DNA of 64,000 nt from Streptomyces griseoviridis (GTDB taxonomy: Bacteria > Actinomycetota > Actinomycetes > Streptomycetales > Streptomycetaceae). Under the pieces are notes generated by a model. That model was not told the DNA's origin. It made no database searches and worked only from the letters and a program-made list of their open reading frames with translations. Every line of letters starts with the position of its first letter. Position 1 is the stretch's first letter. Made by a program: the position numbers and the translations under genes. Location: the NCBI RefSeq assembly GCF_005222485.1, contig NZ_CP029078.1, positions 124,001 through 188,000 of the forward strand, given 5' to 3'. This document shows, in pieces, positions 26,757 through 35,319 of the stretch.

Positions 26757-27626
26757 TCAGCCGGTGGAGCGGGCCAGGGTCAGTTCGGTGTTCCAGTAGC
26801 TCTCCGGCGGCAGCGAGTCCCAGGGGTTGTTCGCGAGGGTGTCCGGGGTGACGTAGACATGTCCGGCGTTGCGCTTGCGGCTCAGCGCCATCGTCTCGCG
26901 CAGGCTCGTCTCGTCCGGGCTGTCGTAGACGAGGTGCCAGATCTTGTCGGCGGCAGCCCCCGCCTCCCACGCCTGCGGCTGGAAGGTGCGGTAGGAGGCC
27001 GCGCTGCCCTCGAAGGTGACGAGGGTGTCGGCGGCGGCCGAGTAGCACTGGGCGGCGCCGGTGCCGGGGTTGTCGACGACCACGGCGGAGGCGCCGTAGC
27101 GGCTCTCGACGTAGTCGCGCAGCTCGGTGTACCGGTTCACATGGGTGTTGGACGGGCCGCAGTCCGCCTGTCCCTCGTCGAAGAAGATGCCGCCGAGTCC
27201 CGCGGTGCCGTAGAGCCGGTACCAGACGTCGACCTCAGCCTTGATCTGGCGCATCCACTCCGCGGGGTCGGTGGAGCCCGACGTGGTGGTGATCCCCGTC
27301 GAGCCGAAGTAGCCGGTGCGGACATAGCCGATGACGGTGACCCCGGCGGCGTGGGCGGCCTTGATCGCCGTGGTGTACTGCGCGTCGCCTCCGCCGGGTC
27401 CGCTGCTCGGGTTCGCGACGGCGAGGCCGACGGTGCCCGCGCCGCCGTTGAGGCGGTCCCAGGTGGCGCCGGGCGCGAAGTAGGCGGGTACGGAGACCTT
27501 CTGGGCGCCGGCCGACGCGCTGTCCGACATGGGGGCCGCGGCGTCGGCGGGAGCCGCGGTGACCGCCAGGGCGGCGGTGAGCGCCAGCGCGGCACAGGCC
27601 AGGGCGGACCGGGAGGTTCGGGTCAT
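26757..27626 (-). CDS. Secreted spherulation-specific family 4 (spherulin-4/Sph3-like) glycosidase
   Basis: 289 aa. A signal peptide (MTRTSRSALACAALALTAAL...PADA) precedes a TIM-barrel domain. Motifs: VSVPAYFAPGATWDRL, VIGYVRTGYFG, and GIFFDEGQADCG, where the Asp/Glu pair on the barrel strand is the probable catalytic site; a Cys pair likely forms a disulfide. Fungal Sph3 of this family (GH135) hydrolyses galactosaminogalactan. By analogy the Streptomyces protein may attack GalNAc-rich polymers, possibly of fungal competitors; this is inference. ATG 27626 has GGGAACACG upstream. Two TTCAACTG copies at 27706 and 27720 lie in its promoter region. Confidence 0.85.
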   Translation of the reverse strand: MTRTSRSALACAALALTAALAVTAAPADAAAPMSDSASAGAQKVSVPAYFAPGATWDRLNGGAGTVGLAVANPSSGPGGGDAQYTTAIKAAHAAGVTVIGYVRTGYFGSTGITTTSGSTDPAEWMRQIKAEVDVWYRLYGTAGLGGIFFDEGQADCGPSNTHVNRYTELRDYVESRYGASAVVVDNPGTGAAQCYSAAADTLVTFEGSAASYRTFQPQAWEAGAAADKIWHLVYDSPDETSLRETMALSRKRNAGHVYVTPDTLANNPWDSLPPESYWNTELTLARSTG

Positions 27627-27879
27627 GCGTGTTCCCTTGCGTGTGGGGGGAGGTGGGGGTCCTTCGGTGCTGCCCTCGCGGTGGGCGGTTCTCCGACTGC
27701 GGTTGTTCAACTGAGGTTCTTCAACTGCCCCTGGGGCGCGAGGTGTTGACGTCGGGCGATGGGTCCGGGTGGTGCGTCCCGGAGGACGTCGTCACCCTAG
27801 ATCCGGTTCGGGTGGGAGTCGAGGGGTCGATGGTTTCGGAGGGTGAACTACTCACCATGGGTGTGCGGTTGGGTTCCGG

Positions 27880-28164
27880 TCAGGGCGGGCAGGCGGGGCA
27901 GTACTCGTGGGGTGCCTGGTCGTGGGCGCCCCGGTGGTGTTCGTCGGCCAGGTCGGAACAGGCCACGCAGACGGTCGCGCCGCCCTCGCCGTGCCGCAGC
28001 AGGAACCGGCCGCCGCAGCGGCGGCTGGGGCAGGTGCCCGGAGGCGGGGCCGCTCCTCGCGCCGGTGCGGCCCCGCCGTTCCTCGGTCCGGGGAGCGCGT
28101 CCAGGGTGCCCGGGGCCGGGTGGCGGTCGAGGATGTCGAGGGTGAGGTCGATGAAGGGCTGCAC
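27880..28164 (-). CDS. Small Cys-rich protein, probable zinc binding
   Basis: 94 aa from GTG 28164, which has an ideal AGGAGG nine bases upstream; this supports a real gene. The first 25 residues are helical (MQPFIDLTLDILDRHP). The rest has Cys pairs in CPSRRCG, CVACSD and YCPACPP plus several His, a treble-clef/zinc-ribbon-like pattern. No function can be named. It lies 45 bases downstream of the start side of the ATPase gene's 3' end and in the same orientation, so it may be co-transcribed with that signalling protein. Confidence 0.65.
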   Translation of the reverse strand: MQPFIDLTLDILDRHPAPGTLDALPGPRNGGAAPARGAAPPPGTCPSRRCGGRFLLRHGEGGATVCVACSDLADEHHRGAHDQAPHEYCPACPP

Positions 28165-28209
28165 GGAGCGACGCCTCCTGTCGGCTCGGGGCCGCTGGGC
28201 CCGGTGGGC

Positions 28210-29898
28210 TCACCGGTGGGGGGCGGGAGCCGCGTCCTGCCCGGCGTCGCCGGGTGGCGCGAGAGGGAGCACGGACGCGCCGTCGGCTTCCGCGTCCGTG
28301 GCGCGGAGGTCTCTCCTGAACGCCGCCGCCAGATCCTTGCGCCCCGGGTTCCCGACCGACCGCGCTCCGTCGACCGGCCGCGAGGGTGTGCGGCGCGGCA
28401 ACGGCACGTCGGCGGGGGCGGGCGGGGGCTGCGGGGCCGGGTGGTGGGACGACCGGAGCGGTCGCGGGAGGACGGGCGGGACCGTACGCCCCGACCGGCC
28501 GGACAGCAGGTCGGGCCCTGGTCCGACCGACCTGAGCGGCAGGGGGATGCGGACGGGGGCGGGCGGCTGGGCGTCGACGAGCAGGGCGGCGGGGACGGTC
28601 ACCAGGGCCGTCGTGCCGTCCGACGCGTTCGCGAGGAGGTGGACGCGGACGCCGTGCCTGCGGGCGATCCTCGCCACCGTGAGCAGCCCGAGCTGTCCCT
28701 TGCGGACCTGCTCGCCCGCGTCGGGCCCCTCGGGCTCCCGCAGGAGCGCGTTCAGCCGCGCCCGGCGTTGCGGGCTCATCGGTGCGGCCCGGTCCTCGAC
28801 CTCGATCGCCAGACCGCCCTCGACCCGCCTGGCCCGTAGGTGGACCAGCGTGGCCGGGTCGGAGTTGTCGCAGGCGTTGTCGACCAACTCGGCGAGCAGA
28901 TGGGCCAGATCGGGGCCCACATGCCCGGGGAGGGCCAGGTCGGTGCCGTCAGGACCGCCCTCGACGATCGCCCGCGGATACTGCGTGGCCTCGGAGACCG
29001 CGCCGCGCAGCACCGTGGTCACGTCGACCGGCCGGCGCCCTCGGCGCAGCGGCTCGGCGCTGAGCACCGCCCTGCTCTCCACCAGCCGCCGCATCCGGGT
29101 GACCAGGTGGTCGACGCGGTAGATCTCGTCCAGCAGCACGGGTTCGTCGGTGAGCCACTGCACGGCGGAGAGCGCGTGCAATGCCCTCCCAATAGTGCTG
29201 AGTCGACGCTGCGTCACATGGCGTTGGAGGTGGCGCACGATTTCGTTCGGCGCGTCGTCGCGCACACGGGCCAGGGCGGTGGTGGCGTCGTCCCGGAGGC
29301 CGTCGAGGAGCCGGACCACCCCCTCGGCGGGGTCGCCCGACCGGGACGGAGCGGCGCCATCGGGGGCGGAGGCAGCGGCGTTCCGGGGGACGGGCGGGCC
29401 GGCGTTCTCGGGGACGGCCGGGGCCGCGTTGCCGGGGACGGGCGGGGCGGGGTGTTCGGAGGCGGGCTGGCCGTGACGTTCGGGGGTGGGTGCTCCGGGC
29501 CCCTCGGTGGCGGGCGGCTGGTCCCGCTCGCAGAGGTCGCGCACCGCTCGGCGCACGGATCTGTCGAGCGTGTGGGCGGCCTCGGTGATCGTGTCGAGAT
29601 CGGCCTCCCTGAGGTCGTCGAACGTCCGCCGCAGGGACGTCACCGCGGTCCGCGCCCGGTGGGCCGCCGTCAGGGCGGCGAGGAACCCGCCGACCGCGAC
29701 CGCCGCGAGCAGCGTGGCCGCCGGGAGCCGGGTGGTCGTCGAGGCGATCACGGCCGCCACCAGCAGGACGGCCTGGGCGACGACGGGGATCACGACCGGC
29801 GCGTGGACCTGGTGGCGCAGCGTCCGCTCCAGTGACGTCGTACGGCGGGGGGCGCGGTGGAGGGCGGCCGGGCGGGCGGGAGACACACGAGCTGGCAT
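28210..29898 (-). CDS. Membrane histidine-kinase-like ATPase (conservon CvnA/NarX-like)
   Basis: 562 aa. Two N-terminal membrane helices (about 33-55 and 58-80) are followed by a helical region, a Pro/Ala repeat linker (PGNAAPAVPENAGPPVPRNAA) and a HATPase_c domain: N-box LAELVDNACDNS, and GQLGLLTVARIARRHG in place of the usual G2 box. The IYRVDHLVTRMRRLVES segment resembles the CvnA proteins of Streptomyces conservons, which have degenerate H-boxes. The C-terminal 130 residues are Pro/Arg-rich and disordered. The roadblock, DUF742 and GTPase genes that normally follow CvnA are absent. ATG 29898 follows GAGGAAG. Confidence 0.8.
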   Translation of the reverse strand: MPARVSPARPAALHRAPRRTTSLERTLRHQVHAPVVIPVVAQAVLLVAAVIASTTTRLPAATLLAAVAVGGFLAALTAAHRARTAVTSLRRTFDDLREADLDTITEAAHTLDRSVRRAVRDLCERDQPPATEGPGAPTPERHGQPASEHPAPPVPGNAAPAVPENAGPPVPRNAAASAPDGAAPSRSGDPAEGVVRLLDGLRDDATTALARVRDDAPNEIVRHLQRHVTQRRLSTIGRALHALSAVQWLTDEPVLLDEIYRVDHLVTRMRRLVESRAVLSAEPLRRGRRPVDVTTVLRGAVSEATQYPRAIVEGGPDGTDLALPGHVGPDLAHLLAELVDNACDNSDPATLVHLRARRVEGGLAIEVEDRAAPMSPQRRARLNALLREPEGPDAGEQVRKGQLGLLTVARIARRHGVRVHLLANASDGTTALVTVPAALLVDAQPPAPVRIPLPLRSVGPGPDLLSGRSGRTVPPVLPRPLRSSHHPAPQPPPAPADVPLPRRTPSRPVDGARSVGNPGRKDLAAAFRRDLRATDAEADGASVLPLAPPGDAGQDAAPAPHR

Positions 29899-30581
29899 GA
29901 CTTCCTCGGAGAACGGGCCTGGAGTGACGGGGAGGGACAAGGAGAGGGATGAGGCGAGAAGCGAGAGGGGGGGTGAGGGGGGCATCGGGCGGGAGCGGGG
30001 CGGCAGCTTCGAGGGGGAGTTCCGCTGACGCGCCGACGCATTCCCGGCCCGACGCCCCGGTCTGTGACGCGCGGGACCGCCGACGGGGAGGGCGTTGTCC
30101 CCGCGGGGTGGTGATTCCCGTGGCGCTGTCAGTCGTGAACTGTACAACTGCGTACCGCTGCTTTCCGCCCTGTTGACAGCGCCCCGTTATTGAACGGTTG
30201 ACCGGTTTACGCGCCGGGTGGCGCTGCCGACTTCTGTGGGTGATTCCGTTCCGGCAGTCCCCTTTTCGGCTCGGCCCGCGTTTCCACCTGAACCCGCCGC
30301 AGGTCAGCGTGTGGAGTTGAGCGACGGTGGTTATTCTTCAGGTTTTTCCGTCGCGACCGGAAAGGCTGCCCGAGTGGAAAGGGACGCGCCTTCGGGGATG
30401 GCCCGCGGGGCATTTTTCGGCCGTGCCTGGCAGGCGATTGTTCAGGCCGGGTGAGCAGTTCGGAATGGCGCGGACAAACGGATGCCCGTGGCGTCGCACC
30501 GCCCCTGTCGGACGCGCGCGGGAACGACGTTCGCGACACGCCGGATGGCCGGGTGAGGTGTTGGTGGGCGGGGCGGTCGGC
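29899..30581. other. Non-coding region upstream of the conservon-like ATPase gene
   Basis: 683 bases between a minus-strand start (29898) and a minus-strand stop (30582). Base composition dips around 30130-30210 and 30230-30350 (for example ttattgaacggttgaccggttt), suitable for a promoter. The 110-codon frame at 30207-30539 has no ribosome binding site and a non-protein-like Arg/Pro composition. I see no gene. Confidence 0.5.
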
Positions 30582-32054
30582 TCAGCCGGTCGCCAGGTGG
30601 AAGGAGAACAGTTCGGCGCATGAACCGGCGCCCGCGCAGCGGGCCGTGACCCGCAGATCGTGGCGTCCTGTCAGAGGGCGGACCCCCGCCGCCACCGCGT
30701 GCGGTCGCTGTCCGGCCGACAGGGCCATGGTGGTCCAGAGTTCGTCGCGCGGGCCGCCGCCGAGCCGGAACTCCAGGCGTGCCGGGCGCCGGGTGACCCG
30801 GGCGACCTCGGCGATCAGCCGGTCCAGGTCCCGCCCGCCGAAGCGCACCCGCTCGTAGACGAGCGAGGCGCCGTCGGGGAGCCGTCGGGCGCCGGGGGCG
30901 TCGGTGGGGAACTCCAGGGTCCCCTGCGCGGAGGCGAACCGGTCGGCGGCGATGGGCCGGTCGGCCCGCAGCGGCGCGCGCGGGTCCTGAGCGGGCGCGG
31001 TGGCACCCCCTCCCCCGGCGGACCACCGGTCCGTGGTGTGCTCGGCCAGCAGCCCCCCGACGACCGCGCCCGCGACGAGCACCAGCACCACCGCCCGCCA
31101 CGCCATTCTGCGCACGGTGCGCAGGACGAGCGCGCACCATCTCCCGCACCGCGCGCGCCGGTGCCGGGCGGCCGGGGTGGCACCGGAACGGGTGCCGGTC
31201 CGCGCGGACGCCCTGGGCGCGAGGGGCGTCACCGTCGCCAGGGGCCCCGGGGCGCGTCGGCGGGCCTTGGCGCGGGCGTACTCCTCGCTCGGCCACCAGC
31301 CCAGCAGACGCGGCGGCAGATGGCGGGCGGCGCGGGCGGGCAGTTCGCCGAGTTCCTCGTGCACGGCACGGCACCGCCGGCATCTGCGCAGATGTTCGAC
31401 GACCGGGGGCGACAGGGGTGCGTCAGGGCGCCGGGTGAGGTGGTCGAGGAAGGGCGCGCAGTCGGCGCCGTCGAGTCGCTCGGTGTGCAGTGCGGAGCGG
31501 GAGTGGCGCAGCGCTTGTTCCGCGCGCCGCAGCGCGATGGTCAGATCGGCGGGTGCCAGGCCGCTGATCGCGGCGAGTGCCGGGGTGTCGTCGCGTTCGA
31601 CGAGGGAGTGCCAGAGCAGGCAGCGCGGTCCGGCGGGCAGCGTCTCGTAGGCGAGGGTCCAGCGGTCGTCCTGGGCCAGCGGCCACACGGCGCCGTCCCG
31701 GAGCCAGTCGACGAAGGGCCGGTGGAAGGAGCCGGGTGCCCTGACCGCCGCCGTCACCGCGTCGAGCCGTACGGATTCGAGCAGTTGGAGCCGGACGCAG
31801 CCGGCGTGCCGTCCCTCGTCGAGGCGGCGCGGGGAGGCGACCCGGTCGCGCAGCCGGGTGAAGGCGCCGGTCACCAGGGAGTCCGCGAGGTCGGGTGAGG
31901 GGGTGCAGGTCGACGCGTAGGCGAGGGCCGCGCCGCGGTGGCGCTGGTGGAGCAGGGCGAGGAGGGAGCCGTGGCCGCCGCGCAGGTCGCGCAGGATCTC
32001 GGCGTCCCCTGGCGGCAGGGCGCGGCCGTGGGGTGCGAAGCCGGTCGGTGACAT
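30582..32054 (-). CDS. Membrane-tethered sigma-factor-like protein with zinc finger, TM helix and extracellular CBM6-like domain
   Basis: 490 aa from ATG 32054 (start uncertain; GTG 32066 is possible; 32055-32347 looks non-coding). Residues about 18-70 resemble sigma-70 region 2 (DAEILRDLRGGHGSLLALL) and 130-185 region 4 (LPAGPRCLLWHSLVE ... ALRRAEQALRHS). H221-x3-C225-x2-C228 is a zf-HC2 anti-sigma-type motif. One TM helix spans 319-338. The outer part (about 370-488) fits a CBM6 beta-sandwich: LVYERVRFGG near the start and LTGRHDLRVTA ... ELFSFHL at the end. I infer a sensor that couples polysaccharide binding outside to transcription inside, conceptually like clostridial RsgI proteins but with the sigma-like part fused. 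Compare the gene at 39501. Confidence 0.72.
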   Translation of the reverse strand: MSPTGFAPHGRALPPGDAEILRDLRGGHGSLLALLHQRHRGAALAYASTCTPSPDLADSLVTGAFTRLRDRVASPRRLDEGRHAGCVRLQLLESVRLDAVTAAVRAPGSFHRPFVDWLRDGAVWPLAQDDRWTLAYETLPAGPRCLLWHSLVERDDTPALAAISGLAPADLTIALRRAEQALRHSRSALHTERLDGADCAPFLDHLTRRPDAPLSPPVVEHLRRCRRCRAVHEELGELPARAARHLPPRLLGWWPSEEYARAKARRRAPGPLATVTPLAPRASARTGTRSGATPAARHRRARCGRWCALVLRTVRRMAWRAVVLVLVAGAVVGGLLAEHTTDRWSAGGGGATAPAQDPRAPLRADRPIAADRFASAQGTLEFPTDAPGARRLPDGASLVYERVRFGGRDLDRLIAEVARVTRRPARLEFRLGGGPRDELWTTMALSAGQRPHAVAAGVRPLTGRHDLRVTARCAGAGSCAELFSFHLATG

Positions 32055-32347
32055 GCGGGGCGTCACCGCGCCGGACGCGGGCCGGGTGACGCTGTGGTCG
32101 CCATGCTCATGGTGGGGGCTCTCCCTGGCTGTGGAACCGGGCGTCCGGGCGTCCCGGAGCGTCGTCGAGAACCGCCGCGCGGAATCGCGCGGCGTGCAAG
32201 CGGGCGGACGGTCGTGGGGCGGCGGCGGGTGCGGGGTGCCGGCCCTGCGAGGTGGAGGCCGCGGGTCTCGACGCCCGCACCCGCGGTGGTGGAACCCTGG
32301 ATGGTGGCACGCGGCCCGCCGCAACCCGGCCCACGAGAGCCGCGCGG

Positions 32348-33142
32348 TCATTTCCTGGCGCTGGGCGGCACCACGACCAGGGTCACGGCCAGGCCGATCC
32401 TGCGGAGCGCGGCGACGAGGGCGGGATCGGCGTGCGAGTCCGTCACGATCGCCTGCACGGTGTCCAGGTCGGCGATCTTCGCCGCGTGCGCTCTGCCCAG
32501 CTTGGAGCTGTCGGCGACGACGATCCGGTGATCGGCCTGCTCCATCATGATCCGGTCGATGCTCGCGCCGCTGCCGCTGTGCCGGGTGATGCCGGTCTCC
32601 AGGCTGACGCCGTCCGCGCCGACGATCGCGTAGTCGAAGCGGTGGGAGCGCAGCGACTTCTCGGCCGCCTTCCCGACCAGGTCGTTGGAGAGCGGGCGCG
32701 CGTGGCCGCCGGTCACGACCACCTCGACCGCCTGCCGGGACAGCAGCGAGGCCGCGGTGTCCAGGCTGTTGGTCACCACCGTCAGATCCGCCCGGCCCGC
32801 GAGGTTCCTGGCGACCGAGCGGACGGTGCTGCCGCCGCTGAGGGCCAGGGTGAGCGGCCGGTAGGGGATCAGCGACGACGCGAGGGCGCCGATGCGGCGC
32901 TTGGCCTCGATGTTCAGCGAGTGCCGCAGGCTGACCGGGAGTTCGGCGCTGCTGCGGGCCGCGGTGACCTTGCCGTACGAGCGTCTGATGAGGCCCTTCT
33001 CCTCCATGACGGCGAGGTCCCTGCGGACCGTGGCACCGGAGGCGCCCAGGATCGCGGGCAGCGAGCAGACCTTCAGCTCCCCTCGCTGCGAGAGGAGTTT
33101 GAGCAGGATCGAGATGCGCTCGTCGCGCGTGCGCTCGCTCAT
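32348..33142 (-). CDS. DeoR-family transcriptional regulator
   Basis: 264 aa. The N-terminal DeoR helix-turn-helix (LSQRGELKVCSLPAILGASGATVRRDL) is followed by DeoRC with the sugar-phosphate isomerase-like phosphate loop LALSGGSTVRSVARNL, then VVTNSLDTAA and VGADGVSLETGI. ATG 33142 (MSERTRDERI) fits the family N-terminus; no good Shine-Dalgarno is visible. DeoR proteins normally bind sugar phosphates and control adjacent catabolic genes, but none is adjacent. It is divergent from a second DeoR gene across about 950 bases. Confidence 0.88.
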   Translation of the reverse strand: MSERTRDERISILLKLLSQRGELKVCSLPAILGASGATVRRDLAVMEEKGLIRRSYGKVTAARSSAELPVSLRHSLNIEAKRRIGALASSLIPYRPLTLALSGGSTVRSVARNLAGRADLTVVTNSLDTAASLLSRQAVEVVVTGGHARPLSNDLVGKAAEKSLRSHRFDYAIVGADGVSLETGITRHSGSGASIDRIMMEQADHRIVVADSSKLGRAHAAKIADLDTVQAIVTDSHADPALVAALRRIGLAVTLVVVPPSARK

Positions 33143-34098
33143 GGACAGGCCCGCCGGTTCCACGGCCGGCAGCCGCGCGGGACCAGGGGACCGGACGTCC
33201 CCGCGGTCCGCCCGCGGCCGGGGGCGGCCGTCCCCGTCCCCGATCCCGGGACCGGGGGCCACGAAGCGTCGGGATGACCGCACCCCACCATCGGCAGACC
33301 TTTCGCTCCAGCGACCACTCCGGTGCCGCGCCTCCGGCCTTCCGTCACTTTCCCGTGACGGTGCCTCAAAGGACGGCAATAATCACCCAACTGTAATGCC
33401 GTATTCACGTTCGGCCGTCCACATCCTGTTGAAGTGATCAACGGGACTGAGTATTTCGATGCCTTACAGGGGCCGGGTTCCGAAAAACAGGACATAAGGC
33501 GCTCGGCATCGAAGTGGGGCGCTTCGGAGTGACGGTGGCGGACGAAAGCGTTTTCTCACCGGAACGCCATATCGATGCAGCGGCCAAGGAGCATCTGAGC
33601 GTCTGTTAAATCGCTATCCGGCGCCACCCGTAAAAGAGGCGGCGGGGACTCTCGACGGACGGCGGGAGACCTGGCGGCCCCGACCGCCGCGCCGACGAAC
33701 GCGTACCAGGCTCATGGGCCGAGCTCCCTCGTGCGCGGATGCATCCCCGCCTCAGCCGCCGTGGGCGGCCTGGCGACTCGGTCCGGGCTCGCGTCGCCGA
33801 GCGGCGCCTACCGGCTGGGTGCACCTCTGGACCGGGTTTTTGCTCCCCGGTGTGCAAGGGAGTAAACAGAGCAGAATCGATCACGTCAAGTGCTTGAAAC
33901 TGTTCACACGGTGATGAGACTGCGCAGATTCGCGCGTGACCTGGTCGACAGGGGCCTCCTGCCCCTCCCCTGGCCGCCGTTCGCGCTCGGCGGCGTCCGA
34001 TAGCTCGAACAGGTACAGTCCAACCCGCCAGAGGCCTGAACACCCGTTTCACGCGGGCGAGTTCCCGCTGTGTCCGTGCGAGGGAAGGGGGCGGTCCG
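33143..34098. other. Divergent non-coding region between two DeoR genes, with inverted repeats
   Basis: 956 bases, relatively A+T-rich at 33360-33620 and 33835-33930. Inverted repeats seen: ACGGCA 33373-33378 with TGCCGT 33397-33402; GTTGA-AGTGA-TCAAC 33428-33442; and TTCGATGCC 33455-33463 with GGCATCGAA 33505-33513, between which CCTTA/TAAGG also pair. These are candidate operators or a structured RNA. Longer open frames here (for example on the minus strand from 34955) are antisense shadows. A 30-codon frame at 33913 cannot be supported. Confidence 0.5.
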
Positions 34099-34911
34099 GT
34101 GTCGCTGGGTGTGACCGGGGCCATCGACGAGGACGGGCGCCGCATGCTGAGAACCGAGCGCCATTCGCGCATAGTCGAGCACGTGGTGGCCCAAGGCGGC
34201 GCGAACGTCGTGGAGTTGTCCGATCTGCTGCACGTCTCCCCCGCCACCGTGCGACGCGACCTCCAGTACCTGGACGACCAGCGGGTGCTGCGGCGCACCC
34301 ACGGCGGAGCGGTCGCCGGTGAGGAGTACGACGAGACGCCCCCGGTGCGCAGGGCGGGCAGGGCGCGCGCGCAGAAGCGGGCGATAGCCGAGGCGGCCGT
34401 CGAACTGATCCCGAGGGGCGCGGTCGTCGGACTGACCGGCGGCACCACGACGGCGGAGGTGGCCCGGCTGCTCGCCGAGCGCGGTCCGCTCACCATCGTC
34501 ACCAACGCCCTGGACATCGCCGCCCAGTTGGTGCCGCACACCGAGGTGTCGCTCGTCGTGGTCGGCGGCCACGCGCGCAGCAGGACCTGGGAACTGGTGG
34601 GACCGGCGGCCGAGAAGGCGCTCGCCGAGTACCACACCGACGTCACGGTGCTCGGGGTGGACGGTGTCAGCGCGGCGCACGGCTGCACCACCCACGACCA
34701 GTTGGAGGCGTCGACCAACCGGGCCTTCGTCACCAGCGGCGAGACGGTCCTGGTGGTCGCGGACGGCAGCAAGGTCGGCCGGGCCACCTTCGCCCGCATC
34801 TGCCCGGCCGGCGATGTCGACCATCTGATCACGGACGAGGGCGCGCGCGGTGGTGGCCTCGACGCCATCGCCGCGGCCGGGGTCCACGTCACCACCGTGC
34901 CCGTGCCGTGA
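34099..34911 (+). CDS. DeoR-family transcriptional regulator
   Basis: 270 aa from GTG 34099, seven bases after GGAAGGGGG; the internal ATG 34144 (MLRTERHSRI) would also give a complete domain. The HTH is VVAQGGANVVELSDLLHVSPATVRRDL with the wing HGGAV. The DeoRC domain has GLTGGTTTAEVARLL as phosphate loop, IVTNALDIAAQL and VLGVDGVSAAHGCTTHD. It shares the domain plan of the regulator at 32348 but differs in sequence. No sugar-catabolic operon follows; the next gene is a LysR regulator. Confidence 0.9.
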   Translation: MSLGVTGAIDEDGRRMLRTERHSRIVEHVVAQGGANVVELSDLLHVSPATVRRDLQYLDDQRVLRRTHGGAVAGEEYDETPPVRRAGRARAQKRAIAEAAVELIPRGAVVGLTGGTTTAEVARLLAERGPLTIVTNALDIAAQLVPHTEVSLVVVGGHARSRTWELVGPAAEKALAEYHTDVTVLGVDGVSAAHGCTTHDQLEASTNRAFVTSGETVLVVADGSKVGRATFARICPAGDVDHLITDEGARGGGLDAIAAAGVHVTTVPVP

Positions 34912-35319
34912 CCCGGCCGGTGCGGCCCTCCGCCCCGGTCCCGCGCCCCTGACACTCCGTCGCCGCCCGGCCGGTGGAACGCTCATGAACGGTGATCGAA
35001 TGGGCCCGCACCCGGCACCGCCAGGTGCCGCCCGCCGAGGGACCGCGCCGCTCCCGCCCCCGGCTCCCTCCACCCTCGCCCTCCGTGCGGTCATGACCGT
35101 TCCGACCTGCGGATTCGCCGTACCGACGAGGTCCGATGACCGTCGCGACCCGGGTGGGCGACCGGCCCGCGCGGACGCGTTCGCGGCCCGGTTCAGCGGC
35201 CTTTCGTGCCGATCGGGCACCCCGGTGTCCGAACGCGCGGTCCCGCGCGGGTGAGCGAGCACTCCCGAGCACCCGTACCGACGGGCGAAGCACCATCCGC
35301 ACCCAGCCGAGGGAGAAGC
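34912..35319 (+). other. Non-coding gap before the LysR gene
   Basis: 408 bases with no supported gene. Open frames across it are Pro/Arg/Ala-rich and lack ribosome binding sites apart from the one used by the LysR gene itself (GGGAGAAG at 35311-35318). No hairpin of note was found. Confidence 0.45.

Noticed and set aside
33913..34002. 30-codon frame MRLRRFARDLVDRG... near the second DeoR gene
   Set aside because: Too short, no Shine-Dalgarno and no recognisable peptide type; possibly a leader, but there is no attenuator structure to support it.
33606..34955. Minus-strand frame of 449 codons
   Set aside because: It lies antisense to the second DeoR gene, whose helix-turn-helix and DeoRC motifs are intact; its own sequence is Ser/Arg/Thr-rich without motifs.
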